Origin: Paenibacillus monticola
Lineage (GTDB): Bacteria; Bacillota; Bacilli; Paenibacillales; Paenibacillaceae
Reading direction: 5' to 3'
Length of the DNA stretch: 64,000 nt
Assembly (NCBI RefSeq): GCF_009664975.1
Contig: NZ_WJXB01000003.1
Coordinates: forward strand, 62,001 to 126,000
The notes beneath the pieces are model-generated. The model saw only the letters and a program-made list of their open reading frames with translations, made no database searches and was not told the origin of the DNA. Below, in pieces: positions 18,227 through 25,888 of this stretch (position 1 is its first letter; each line of letters starts with the position of its first letter). A program made the position numbers and the translations under genes.

Positions 18227-19681
18227 TTAAGCCGCGGCTCGCTTGGCTTTGCGGATCGTAATCATCCGCCAGCCCGTCAATAGCGCTGACACAAGACAGA
18301 TACCTGCCGAGGTCATAAATACCACATGCATGCCGGAGAGAAAGATCTCCGGATGCCCAGGAACCAGATCGGTTACCCGATGACCCGCTTGGTTGCTCAT
18401 CACATTGAACAGGATCGTCGTGGCGACGGTGATGCCGACCACCATGCCGACATTGCGGACTAGGGAGTTCACACTACCCGCTGAGCCGAGCTGTGTTCGT
18501 GGCACCGTGGACATGATCAGCGAATTGTTGGGCGATCCGAACAAGCCGCTACCTATTCCGAGCATGGCGATCCATAGTCCGACCAGAACAACAGAGCTTC
18601 CGTCATGCAGTCGGGCCAAGCCAAATTGAGCGATGACCATCACTATGAGCCCGGCGAAAGTCAGGAATTCGGAACCTATTTTATCCGATAACGCACCGCT
18701 GAGCGGAGCGACAATGACCATAGAGATCGGGAAGAGCATGAGTAGAAAACCTGCATAAAAAGGCGACAGATTCAGCATGTTCTGTGCATAGAACGGGGCA
18801 ATGATGTTGAAGCAAAAATTCGCTACGAAGACGAGAAAAGCACAGAGAATGCTTAATGAGAACAGCGGATTCTTGAATAGGGACAGCTGAAGCAACGGGT
18901 GGGAACCGCGCAATTCGAGTATGATGAAAACAATAAAGGCTGCAGCAGCCGTGATCAGTGCCAAGATAATCCGGTTGTCCCCGTATCCAAGTTGCTGACC
19001 GAGCAGCAGACCGGCGAATAGGGTGATAATAAAGACGGCAAACAGCATGCTGCCGGGAATATCAATTTTGGATTTAACGCGGACCAGATCCTTCGGCAGA
19101 ACCTTCCAACCGAGTACAATCGCAATCAGTCCAATCGGAACGTTCACCCAGAATATATATTTCCAACCCAATGCGGAAACAATAATCCCGCCTAAGCTGG
19201 GTCCGGCGATACTGCCGAGAGATACAAAGGTGCCGATAAGACCAAGCGCCTTGCCGCGTTCCGTTGACGGAAAGATATCCGTGACAATTCCCTGGCTGTT
19301 CGCCATAGTCATTGAAGCCCCGATAGCCTGAATAATTCGCGAGGCAATCAAGAACGGCAGGCTTGCGCTTAGTCCGCATAATAGGGAGCCAAGGATAAAG
19401 ATAATAGTGCCTATTTTGAATATCCTGATCTTTCCGACAATGTCCCCAAGCTTTCCGAAAAAGAGAATCACCGAGCAAATCGCCATCAAATAGCCAGTGG
19501 TCACCCATACGACCTGCCCCATCGGCAACTGCAGCTGCTTCACAAGTACCGGCAAAGCAATATTTACGATGCTGCCGTCAAGCGTGGACATAAAGGTGAA
19601 AATGTTTAGGACAATCAGGATGATCCAGCGTTTCTTCTGAATCTCCGCATCATCCTGATATGTTGCGCTTATTGAACTCAT
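18227..19681 (-). CDS. MFS drug exporter, DHA2/EmrB type (14 TM)
   Basis: A 484-residue proton-driven exporter with about 14 hydrophobic helices. Diagnostic segments are FMSTLDGSIVNIALPVL in TM1, the motif A loop LFFGKLGDIVGKIRIF, and motif C-like GPSLGGIIVSALGWKYIFWVNVPIG. The family moves hydrophobic drugs and toxic organics. ATG 19681 with AGAGGGTG upstream is preferred over GTG 19690. It is divergent from a MarR gene, and two copies of a palindrome lie between them, so the MarR protein most likely represses it. Its 3' end is partly duplicated in the scar at 16445. Confidence 0.92.
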   Translation of the reverse strand: MSSISATYQDDAEIQKKRWIILIVLNIFTFMSTLDGSIVNIALPVLVKQLQLPMGQVVWVTTGYLMAICSVILFFGKLGDIVGKIRIFKIGTIIFILGSLLCGLSASLPFLIASRIIQAIGASMTMANSQGIVTDIFPSTERGKALGLIGTFVSLGSIAGPSLGGIIVSALGWKYIFWVNVPIGLIAIVLGWKVLPKDLVRVKSKIDIPGSMLFAVFIITLFAGLLLGQQLGYGDNRIILALITAAAAFIVFIILELRGSHPLLQLSLFKNPLFSLSILCAFLVFVANFCFNIIAPFYAQNMLNLSPFYAGFLLMLFPISMVIVAPLSGALSDKIGSEFLTFAGLIVMVIAQFGLARLHDGSSVVLVGLWIAMLGIGSGLFGSPNNSLIMSTVPRTQLGSAGSVNSLVRNVGMVVGITVATTILFNVMSNQAGHRVTDLVPGHPEIFLSGMHVVFMTSAGICLVSALLTGWRMITIRKAKRAAA

Positions 19682-19713
19682 GAGTAGCACCCTCTAAAAT
19701 CATATTTCCGACA

Positions 19714-19731
19714 TAGTTGCGTGCGCAACTA
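19714..19731. promoter_or_regulatory. MarR operator 1
   Basis: TAGTTGCG-TG-CGCAACTA is a perfect 8-bp dyad with a 2-base centre. It lies downstream of the likely exporter start site (TTGCGC-N17-TACACT on the minus strand), 45 bases from operator 2 centre to centre. Confidence 0.75.
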
Positions 19732-19758
19732 ACCTATATTTTTCAGTGTACAGTAATT

Positions 19759-19776
19759 TAGTTGCGTGCGCAACCA
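19759..19776. promoter_or_regulatory. MarR operator 2
   Basis: TAGTTGCG-TG-CGCAACCA has the same 14-bp core as operator 1. It overlaps the -35 element of the marR promoter (TTGCGT at 19762-19767, TAGTAT at 19785-19790, 17-base spacer) and that of the divergent exporter promoter. Confidence 0.75.
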
Positions 19777-19843
19777 CTTTGCTGTAGTATTTTATTCAAG
19801 GCAGCATTTGTTCACCAGTATTTTACCCAAAGAGGTGTCGATT

Positions 19844-20278
19844 TTGACTTTGAAAAAAGAGCCCATCGGAAAACTAATTTCCCATCTTCATCGCCAGAAT
19901 CAAAAAATTCTGGCCAAAGAGTTGACGCCATACGGACTCGGCAGCGGCGGGCAGCACAGCTTTCTTAAACTGATCCTTAGCCAGCCTGGTATAACGCAGG
20001 ATCAAATGACCAATGAAATGAAATTCGATAAAGCAACCACCGCCCGTTCCGTCAAGTATCTAGAGGAATCGGGATATATTGAGCGCAGAATTGACCCCAA
20101 AGACCGCCGCTCTTCTCTGCTCTACCCAACGCCCAAAGCATTGGAATTCGCTCCGGTGTTCCAAGCGATCCTTGGAGAGTTCAATCGCAAGCTTGCCGCC
20201 GATTTAACGGATGAAGAAATCGATCTACTAGTTACTTTGCTCCAAAAGATCACCAAGAATTCCGAAGCATTAAATTAG
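19844..20278 (+). CDS. MarR-family transcriptional repressor
   Basis: A 144-residue winged-helix regulator. The recognition region reads ITQDQMTNEMKFDKATTARSVKYLEESGYIERRIDPKDRRSSLLYPTPKA, with the DxRSxxxxxT wing typical of MarR. TTG at 19844 with AGAGGTG at 19831-19837 is chosen; an upstream GTG at 19766 falls inside operator 2 and lacks a ribosome site. It is divergent from the DHA2 exporter and probably represses both genes through the twin palindromes. The inducing ligand is unknown. Confidence 0.9.
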   Translation: MTLKKEPIGKLISHLHRQNQKILAKELTPYGLGSGGQHSFLKLILSQPGITQDQMTNEMKFDKATTARSVKYLEESGYIERRIDPKDRRSSLLYPTPKALEFAPVFQAILGEFNRKLAADLTDEEIDLLVTLLQKITKNSEALN

Positions 20279-20326
20279 CAAAATTGACGAAGCGCACGTA
20301 ATATTATGTTATGGCTCTAGGCTCGC

Positions 20327-20365
20327 AAAAAAGCAGCACTCCATTGATCTGGAGTGTTGCTTTTT
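20327..20365 (+). terminator. Terminator of the MarR gene
   Basis: AAAAAGCAGCACTCCA pairs with TGGAGTGTTGCTTTTT across a 6-base loop. The A/T ends let it work in both directions. Confidence 0.85.
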
Positions 20366-20492
20366 ATTGAAGTTTTCGGATAAACGTATCCGCGAACAAC
20401 TCCGCACCCTTAGGCCATCTGGCCGTCAGCAGCTGTCCATCCTCAACAAACAAACGGCGTGCTAAACGCTTTAAAGCCCATCTGATCGTCAT
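20364..20492 (-). pseudogene. C-terminal remnant of a DJ-1/PfpI-family protein, overlapping the TetR stop
   Basis: A 42-codon frame (starting MTIRWALKRLARRLF, then VEDGQLLTARWPKGAELFADTFIRKLQ) reads like the extreme C-terminus of DJ-1/PfpI-type amidotransferase-like proteins, where a DGxLxTARxP block precedes the last helix. The ATG overlaps the TetR stop as ATGA. No upstream PfpI sequence exists, so a deletion probably fused the tail to the TetR gene. Whether it is translated by coupling is unknown. Confidence 0.6.
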
Positions 20493-21178
20493 TCGTCTTG
20501 TAGGGTTTCCATAATATTTGGAGCTATTTGCGGGTTTTTGAGTGCAGGTAGCAGAATGCCATCGATTAGCGCTGTGAAGAAAAGTTTGTCGAACGGTTTA
20601 CGCTGGATAAGTCCGCGAAAAGAAGCCATTGAAGTAATGACCTGGCAAGCCATCTCAATGTCCGCGTGAGCGGGAATTTCACCGCGGACGACGGCTCGGT
20701 TCATAAGCTCGCGGTTCATAACAATCCATGGCTCGAAAATCCCGGCTGTTCCTGCCTCAGCAAATTCGGGATGCTGTAAAAAGGAGCCTAGGCCCGCTAG
20801 GACTCGAAACTTCCGCTCTTCTTCCGCGATTGATTGCGGCTTCAAAAGTACAAGGAGATCTTCTCGCAAGGTTCCTGTATCGGGCAAGCTTTCGAGCTCA
20901 AGATGATTTCGGTTCATCCATGCCAAAGCATCTCGGACTAACTCCGCCTTCGAAGACCAGCGGCGATACACCGTCGCCTTCCCAGCCTTTGCTCGAGCCG
21001 CGACCATGTCCATTGTCATACCATCGAAACTCGTATCGACGAGGATGTCGATTGCCGCCTCTAGGATTTTATCATCCCGCGTGTGATCTCGCTTGCGGCC
21101 CAATGTTTGCGCAGGCTTCTCTGACACAACCTTAGATATTTCGCCCCTCTCGGACATTTTCTTTTTTATTTCACTCAT
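20489..21178 (-). CDS. TetR/AcrR-family repressor
   Basis: A 229-residue regulator. The N-terminal HTH (residues about 35-85) reads ILEAAIDILVDTSFDGMTMDMVAARAKAGKATVYRRWSSKAELVRDAL. The C-terminal ligand domain resembles the TetR_C_16-type subgroup. It is divergent from two SDR genes, with a 12-bp perfect palindrome in between, so it is likely their repressor and its own. ATG 21178 has a GGAGCAAC site upstream. A PfpI remnant is appended at its stop. Confidence 0.9.
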   Translation of the reverse strand: MSEIKKKMSERGEISKVVSEKPAQTLGRKRDHTRDDKILEAAIDILVDTSFDGMTMDMVAARAKAGKATVYRRWSSKAELVRDALAWMNRNHLELESLPDTGTLREDLLVLLKPQSIAEEERKFRVLAGLGSFLQHPEFAEAGTAGIFEPWIVMNRELMNRAVVRGEIPAHADIEMACQVITSMASFRGLIQRKPFDKLFFTALIDGILLPALKNPQIAPNIMETLQDE

Positions 21179-21218
21179 AAAAGTTGCTCCTTTTAAAATA
21201 TATATTCAAAACTATTTA

Positions 21219-21230
21219 GTTCCGGAACTT
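21219..21230. promoter_or_regulatory. Palindrome between TetR and SDR genes (candidate TetR operator)
   Basis: AGTTCCGGAACT is a perfect 12-bp palindrome in the divergent intergenic region, 40 bases from the TetR start. Confidence 0.55.
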
Positions 21231-21323
21231 TACAGTCTCGTTTATATGTGATTTAATATCATTATCCCACATCCAAAGGGAAATATATAGATGGTATCCC
21301 ATACCAAAGAGGAGATTATATCC

Positions 21324-22076
21324 ATGCAGGACAAACCCGTAGCCTTGATCACCGGCGCCAATAAAGGAATAGGTTTACAAATTGCCAAGGATCTAGCAAA
21401 ACAGGGCTTCACCGTGCTAGTTGGATCACGCAGCCTCGAAAATGGAGAAACTGCCTCCAAAAGCATCGGATCGGATGCACACGCTCTTCAGCTTGACGTT
21501 ACAGATCAGGATTCCATCGTTGCTGCAGCAGAGCGTATTCGGAACGAATTCGGTCGTCTCGATGTAGTCGTGAACAATGCAGGCATCTCACACGCAGGTA
21601 GAGCGGGTGATTCATTTCCGAGCAGTGGCGCCGCGAGCGGTCTTTTGACCGTTGCTTCGCTCGAAGACATTCGTGCGGTTTATGAAACTAATGTTTTTGG
21701 TGTCATTGCTGTCACCCAGGCTATGTTACCCCTTTTGCATGAGGCTCCGGCAGCACGCATCGTCAATATGGGCAGCACCGGCGGCTCCCTTAGCTGGAAC
21801 TCCATTCCGGAAAACTGGCATCGTGCGATGTTTGGGGCCTATTCGGCGTCAAAATCGGCTGTTCATGCAGTGACACTTGCCTTTGCCTTTGCGCTTGAAT
21901 CGACAAACATCAAGGTCAATGCGGCATGTCCAGGCTTTACATCGACTGCACTCAATAATTTCGCTGGCACTCGTAGTGTTGAACAAGGAGCGCGTGAAGC
22001 GGTCCGGCTTGCGATGATTGGTGCGGACGGTCCAACAGGAACGTTCTCCGATGAGGATGGAGCCATCGCGTGGTAA
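21324..22076 (+). CDS. Short-chain dehydrogenase/reductase
   Basis: A 250-residue classical SDR using NAD(P)H. It has the cofactor loop ALITGANKGIGLQIAKDL, NNAGIS, a serine in VNMGSTGGSLS, and the catalytic Tyr-x-x-x-Lys as YSASKSA. The C-terminal NAACPGFTSTALN is also typical. ATG 21324 with AGAGGAG upstream is preferred over ATG 21291. It is followed after 46 bases by an epimerase-type SDR and is divergent from a TetR gene, which suggests a small substrate-inducible redox operon. The substrate is unknown. Confidence 0.93.
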   Translation: MQDKPVALITGANKGIGLQIAKDLAKQGFTVLVGSRSLENGETASKSIGSDAHALQLDVTDQDSIVAAAERIRNEFGRLDVVVNNAGISHAGRAGDSFPSSGAASGLLTVASLEDIRAVYETNVFGVIAVTQAMLPLLHEAPAARIVNMGSTGGSLSWNSIPENWHRAMFGAYSASKSAVHAVTLAFAFALESTNIKVNAACPGFTSTALNNFAGTRSVEQGAREAVRLAMIGADGPTGTFSDEDGAIAW

Positions 22077-22122
22077 TTATAATTTATACAACAATGGTTA
22101 ACAGTTTAAGGGGGATTGCATA

Positions 22123-22953
22123 ATGCGTATTTTTCTAACAGGAGCAACAGGTTACATCGGTTCCGCTGTCGTACGCGAACTCATTGATGCGGGTCATCAG
22201 GTCGTCGGTCTTGTACGCTCAGACAATAGCGCTGCGAAACTAAATGAGGCCGGGGCCGAAGTGCACCACGGCAACATCGACGATCTCGACAGTCTTCGTA
22301 GTGGTGCGGCTACTGCAGATGGTGTCATTCATCTGGCATTCAATCACGACTTCTCAAACTTCGCCGGGTCACTCATAACAGATCTGCACGCCGTCGAAGC
22401 GATAGGAGCTGCGCTTGAAGGTTCCGGTAAGCCGTTCGTAATTACCACGCACGCCAATGGAGTTGCAGCGGAAAATGTAATGTTATCGCTTGCTGAGCGC
22501 GGAGTGCGGACATCGATCATAGAGCTTTGTCCGTCCGTACACGGTGAGGGTGACACAGGATTTGTGCCAAGACTGATCAACATTGCCAAAACGAAAGGCT
22601 TATCGGCCTATGTGGAAGAGGGGACCAACCGCTGGCCGGCTATACACCGCCTTGACGCCGCACATTTATACCGCCTAGCGTTAGAAAAAGCACCCGCCGG
22701 TTCACGACTAAATGGGGTTGCAGATGAAGGGGTGCCCTTTCGCGACATCGCAAGTGTTATCGGTAAACACCTGAATGTGCCTGTAGTCAGCATTTCACGT
22801 GAAGAGGCAGACGCCCACTTCGGCTTCCTCAGCACACTTGTAGCCCTCGATATCCCGAGATCAAGCGTTGCAACTCAGGAACTTCTGGGATGGCGGCCTG
22901 TGCAACCTGCACTGATCCCCGACCTCGAACAAACTCATTACTTTAACAACTAA
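22123..22953 (+). CDS. SDR-family NAD(P)-dependent epimerase/reductase (extended type)
   Basis: A 276-residue extended SDR with N-terminal MRIFLTGATGYIGSAVVREL and the GLVRS cofactor strand. The central part reads GVIHLAFNHDFSNF and the active-site region differs from classical YxxxK, as in many atypical SDRs. A conserved WPAIHRLDAAHLYRLALEK segment lies near the middle. It is the second gene of the putative TetR-controlled operon. An AAGGGGGA ribosome site precedes ATG 22123. The reaction is unknown. Confidence 0.9.
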   Translation: MRIFLTGATGYIGSAVVRELIDAGHQVVGLVRSDNSAAKLNEAGAEVHHGNIDDLDSLRSGAATADGVIHLAFNHDFSNFAGSLITDLHAVEAIGAALEGSGKPFVITTHANGVAAENVMLSLAERGVRTSIIELCPSVHGEGDTGFVPRLINIAKTKGLSAYVEEGTNRWPAIHRLDAAHLYRLALEKAPAGSRLNGVADEGVPFRDIASVIGKHLNVPVVSISREEADAHFGFLSTLVALDIPRSSVATQELLGWRPVQPALIPDLEQTHYFNN

Positions 22954-22957
22954 TTGG

Positions 22958-23000
22958 AATGCTCCCGTAAATCCTAACCAAAGGTACGGGAGCATTTTTC
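22958..23000 (+). terminator. Terminator of the SDR operon
   Basis: AATGCTCCCGTA pairs perfectly with TACGGGAGCATT, followed by TTTC. Confidence 0.88.
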
Positions 23001-23150
23001 TTTTTTCAGGTTATTCCAAGTACTACACAAATAAGTACGACTTTTAAACCATTCTTGAAATGTTAATAGCTAACATCTCCTGCCATCAGATTTACTTGCT
23101 ATCATCTTTCGTCTCTCTAAAAACTAGAGTTAGAAACTACCGCTATTTTA

Positions 23151-23177
23151 TTGAACTATCGTGTCCCGTTAGTTGAA
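23151..23177. repeat. Cassette-type repeat, R core only (R0)
   Basis: TTGAACTATCG, spacer TGTCC, CGTTAGTTGAA: two 11-base arms, inverted, 9 of 11 matching. It marks the left edge of the array. The last codons (STNGTR and TAG) of the acetyltransferase gene are written in this repeat. A decayed L-like stretch with CTCCTGCC lies at about 23070-23100. Confidence 0.75.
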
Positions 23178-23662
23178 TTGATTTTGAAGTTTAACTTCAT
23201 AGTCCACGAGGTTCCAGATACTCCAAAATACTCAAATCCAAGTTTTTCATATAACTGAACTGCTACTTGATTCTCTGGATCGACGCTTAATGAAAGTGAT
23301 TTATAACCATCAGATATTGCTTGTTGAATTATTTCTTCCATAAGCCTCAACCCTAACCCCTGCTGTCTAAAATTAGAATGTATAGCAATACCTAATTCTG
23401 GGGTTTCGCAATCAATAAATCCATACCCCTTATTCGTCTCGTCAAATAATCGATACCATACAGCACCTATTGGTATATTGTCATACAGAGCTATTAAAGC
23501 CATATCACCTTTTCTCCCCCAATTCTCACTGTATTTTTTGAGATTTGGGGCATTCAGAAGCTCATGTTTGGGTGGCTTCCCCTGTAATATATAAATGGAC
23601 TCATAGTGCATATCCATAAAAAAATCATATTCCTGTTGTTCCAATTTTCTTACATCTATCAT
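23156..23662 (-). CDS. GNAT-family N-acetyltransferase
   Basis: A 168-residue acetyl-CoA-dependent acetyltransferase. The CoA-binding motif A reads IAIHSNFRQQGLGLRLMEEIIQQA, followed by the beta-bulge and LSLSVDPENQVAVQLYEKLGFEYFGV, which is motif B. ATG 23662 is preceded by AGGGGTGATTCT; an upstream in-frame start at 23680 lacks a site. The stop and last six residues come from the R0 repeat. Together with the repeat upstream this makes it a self-contained unit of the cassette-like array. Its acceptor is unknown. Confidence 0.92.
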   Translation of the reverse strand: MIDVRKLEQQEYDFFMDMHYESIYILQGKPPKHELLNAPNLKKYSENWGRKGDMALIALYDNIPIGAVWYRLFDETNKGYGFIDCETPELGIAIHSNFRQQGLGLRLMEEIIQQAISDGYKSLSLSVDPENQVAVQLYEKLGFEYFGVSGTSWTMKLNFKINSTNGTR

Positions 23663-23729
23663 AGAATCACCCCTTTGCATTTTATTCTAGTTTCAATCCT
23701 GCAGATGGTCTATGGAAAGATTAGTTTTA

Positions 23730-23822
23730 TTCAACTCTCCTGCCCGTTAGCGCAGAGAAGGCAGCCAATTTTTGTGTCGGCTGCCTCATGTGTTGTTGAG
23801 CTATAGTTTCCCGTTAGTTCAA
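23730..23822. repeat. Cassette-type compound repeat A (L core, hairpin, R core)
   Basis: The L core is 23730-23755 (TTCAACTCTCC, TGCC, CGTTAGCGCAG). The hairpin GGCAGCC/GGCTGCC is at 23760-23785. The R core is 23796-23822 (TTGAGCTATAG, TTTCC, CGTTAGTTCAA). Its L, hairpin and R parts match repeat B (24803 onward) with two mismatches in about 78 bases. Confidence 0.85.
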
Positions 23823-23837
23823 TCGGCAAGGTGACCT

Positions 23838-23863
23838 TTCAACAATCGCGCCCGTTAGTTTAA
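23838..23863. repeat. Isolated L-type core (A2)
   Basis: TTCAACAATCG, spacer CGCC, CGTTAGTTTAA, directly after repeat A. It is flanked by ACCTTTC/GAAAGGT, which can close a hairpin around it. Confidence 0.7.
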
Positions 23864-23965
23864 GTGAAAGGTTTCAGGATTTCGCATTAATAACTGCTTC
23901 CTTTGGTTTTTTTGACTTCTAATATGTATTCCACCTTTTTATCATTATCTTGTTCGTTTTTTCTT

Positions 23966-24400
23966 TTATTTTCGTTTAAAATTGATAAGGTCTCTAATAG
24001 TGAATAATATTCCTTTTGTAAAACTTTCACCTTTTTCATACATATCATCTTGTTTTCTCATTATTTCTTGAAGTTCTTCTTGCCATTTATTAATTCTTTC
24101 TTGATTATAATCAGCTTTAGCTTCTTCTGTTTCTATTTGTGTTATTAACATTTCAGCAGTTTTATTCAAAATATTTCTTTTATCATCTCTTACTAGCTTT
24201 TGGGTTTCTTGGTCTAGTTCAATTTTTTTCTTGATAGCTTCCAATGCAATTGGTGAAAAAGCTTTACCCGCTTCAAGGGCAATGGTAATTCCTGTCTCTT
24301 TCCATACTGAATTTAAACTACCCTTTGTTCCTAAACCCTCAATGTCTTTTGAGTCTACTTTTACTACATCTACTTTAGAAGGTGTGAATTTATTATTCAT
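23966..24400 (-). CDS. AT-rich hypothetical protein, helical, lying between two near-identical repeats
   Basis: A 144-residue protein that I do not recognise. Residues about 45-115 are strongly charged and helical, with a likely coiled coil (EAIKKKIELDQETQKLVRDDKRN, then ITQIETEEAKADYNQERINKWQEELQEIMRKQ). No signal peptide, membrane segment or catalytic motif is seen. ATG 24400 follows GAAGGAGAAATAAC. The gene and its flanks are visibly richer in A+T than the rest of the window, which suggests a foreign source. Repeats A/A2 and B bracket it in direct orientation, with over 97 percent identity by eye. Confidence 0.7.
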   Translation of the reverse strand: MNNKFTPSKVDVVKVDSKDIEGLGTKGSLNSVWKETGITIALEAGKAFSPIALEAIKKKIELDQETQKLVRDDKRNILNKTAEMLITQIETEEAKADYNQERINKWQEELQEIMRKQDDMYEKGESFTKGILFTIRDLINFKRK

Positions 24401-24406
24401 GTTATT

Positions 24407-24791
24407 TCTCCTTCAAATAAAATAATCTTTTAGCAGGGTTTTATTTTAAATACTATATGTTTTATAAATTTTTGAACTTGCAAAGTATATTTAAGCAGAG
24501 CAATAACCAGATTTATCAAGATAAATGTACCACAACTTTTAATAATGGTATGCATATTTGACGAGTTCCTTCCAGTGTAATTTTACTATTTTTAAAAAAA
24601 TAAAAAAAGGTGTTGATTTAAAATAAAGTTTGATAAAAATCACCTTACCCATTTTCTTCGATAAGTATAAAAACTTTCAATTCGGAAAATAGATATTTAA
24701 AAATTATAGTTAATATTAAAAATTTTGATTATATTTAAGACCCTTCTTCAAAAAAATGACCCGATTGTTGAATACAAGCTAAACAACACTC
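24407..24791. other. AT-rich untranslated stretch, promoter of the 144-residue gene
   Basis: No gene seen. The sequence is extremely AT-rich. At about 24605-24650 an imperfect hairpin (AAGGTG...CACCTT) with TTTTTTT on the minus strand looks like a terminator for the small DUF3953 gene upstream. The remainder probably holds the promoter of the 144-residue gene. Confidence 0.4.
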
Positions 24792-24884
24792 CTCAACTAA
24801 TCTGCCCGTTAGCGCAGAGAAGACAGCCAATTTTTGTGTCGGCTGCCTCATGTGTTGTTGAGCTATAGTGTCCCGTTAGTGCAA
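24792..24884. repeat. Cassette-type compound repeat B
   Basis: The L core is 24792-24817 (CTCAACTAATC, TGCC, CGTTAGCGCAG), then a GACAGCC/GGCTGCC hairpin, then the R core 24858-24884 (TTGAGCTATAG, TGTCC, CGTTAGTGCAA). The TTA in the right arm of R is the TAA stop of the DUF3953 gene. Confidence 0.85.
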
Positions 24885-25109
24885 CAAAAAGCCCTTCACT
24901 GACACAAATAACGAAAATAGGAAGACAACAACCAAGAGCCAACCATATGCTTTTCGTTTTTTTTGAAATTCCTCTAACCCCATTACCAACATTATTAAAC
25001 CCAATAGTAATATCAGAAGTGATTGAAACTCAAAATTCTTTGTTATGAGTTCATAAGCAGCCATTATAATAATAACTGTTGATAAAATATAACGTAATAT
25101 CTTTAACAA
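24876..25109 (-). CDS. DUF3953 family small membrane protein (YczI-like)
   Basis: A 77-residue protein with three hydrophobic helices: MLKILRYILSTVIIIMAAYEL, then SLLILLLGLIMLVMGLEEFQKKRK, then WLLVVVFLFSLFVSVKGFLL. The central LGLIMLVMGLEEFQK block is the DUF3953 signature. Function is unknown. ATG 25109 is preceded by AAAGGGG. The stop codon is formed by the R core of repeat B, so the gene and the repeat are physically joined. Neighbouring repeat C lies 32 bases upstream of the start. Confidence 0.85.
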   Translation of the reverse strand: MLKILRYILSTVIIIMAAYELITKNFEFQSLLILLLGLIMLVMGLEEFQKKRKAYGWLLVVVFLFSLFVSVKGFLLH

Positions 25110-25140
25110 AATGGCAACCCCTTTTTCTAATTAATCTATT

Positions 25141-25180
25141 CGTTAGTTGAAAAGGCAGCTATCGTTTTCCGTTAGTTCAA
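25141..25180. repeat. Cassette-type repeat C (hairpin lost)
   Basis: The right arm of an L core (CGTTAGTTGAA, 25141-25151) is followed almost at once by an R core at 25154-25180 (GGCAGCTATCG, TTTTC, CGTTAGTTCAA). The variable hairpin has been deleted. Confidence 0.7.
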
Positions 25181-25203
25181 TAATAAATGTACCCCTAAGA
25201 AAT

Positions 25204-25806
25204 TCATTCCACCCGAAAAACTATTTCAATACCTGTCGATCTGTTCTTAAAGGGATCACTATATTCCTTGAACACTAATTCAGTTCCAGAAATATCGTCA
25301 GATAACGGCGGAGATACTACATAGTTATAGGATGAATGTCCTGATGTACCCCCACCATTAGTCATTCGACAGTCGTATTTTTCTCCTAAATACAACTCAA
25401 AATGACTGTGTTTATGCGTATTTGTTGAAATGTCAGTGGCCATGTCCCAATCTATGCTAAAAGTTATTACACTTGCATTGCTATATTGTCGTAAAGAGGT
25501 TACTGAATAAAAATGTTCATCTTTTTCAATTGATTTCAGGACTGGAATATGCTTTCTGAATCCAGATGGTTCAACCATTGGTTTAAAATGTTCTTCACTT
25601 CTTAAAGTTCCAAATACCGCTTTCAAATAATCTTCGTAGAGTTCGAAAGAACTTGCCCATTTAGAGATATATCCAAACGGTGGAAAACCTGGATTATTGC
25701 CCGAGATTTCCTTCCGTTGATTTATCAATGCACAAATTTGCTCATCAATATTAAAAATTCGTTCATCATAATGCTCGGTTGGACATTCAAATGGCATCCG
25801 TTTCAT
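25204..25806 (-). CDS. Hypothetical protein with a chorismate-mutase-like N-terminal helix
   Basis: A 200-residue soluble protein of unknown function. The start region (HYDERIFNIDEQICALINQRKEISG) looks like the first helix of chorismate mutase type II folds, but the other mutase residues are not evident. The rest is beta-rich with VITFSIDWDMATDISTNTHKHSHFELYLG. ATG 25806 is chosen for its spacing to AAGGAGGG; ATG 25809 is adjacent. It sits alone between repeats C and D. I cannot assign a role. Confidence 0.7.
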   Translation of the reverse strand: MKRMPFECPTEHYDERIFNIDEQICALINQRKEISGNNPGFPPFGYISKWASSFELYEDYLKAVFGTLRSEEHFKPMVEPSGFRKHIPVLKSIEKDEHFYSVTSLRQYSNASVITFSIDWDMATDISTNTHKHSHFELYLGEKYDCRMTNGGGTSGHSSYNYVVSPPLSDDISGTELVFKEYSDPFKNRSTGIEIVFRVE

Positions 25807-25888
25807 CATTTCCCTCCTTATGGCGTTTCTTATATCAATATGCCCATCTACATATTAACATATAATGGAATAACATAAACGATACTTT

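Noticed and set aside
19766-19843. 26-residue N-terminal extension of the MarR protein
   Set aside because: The GTG lies inside operator 2, there is no ribosome site, and the extension is not MarR-like.
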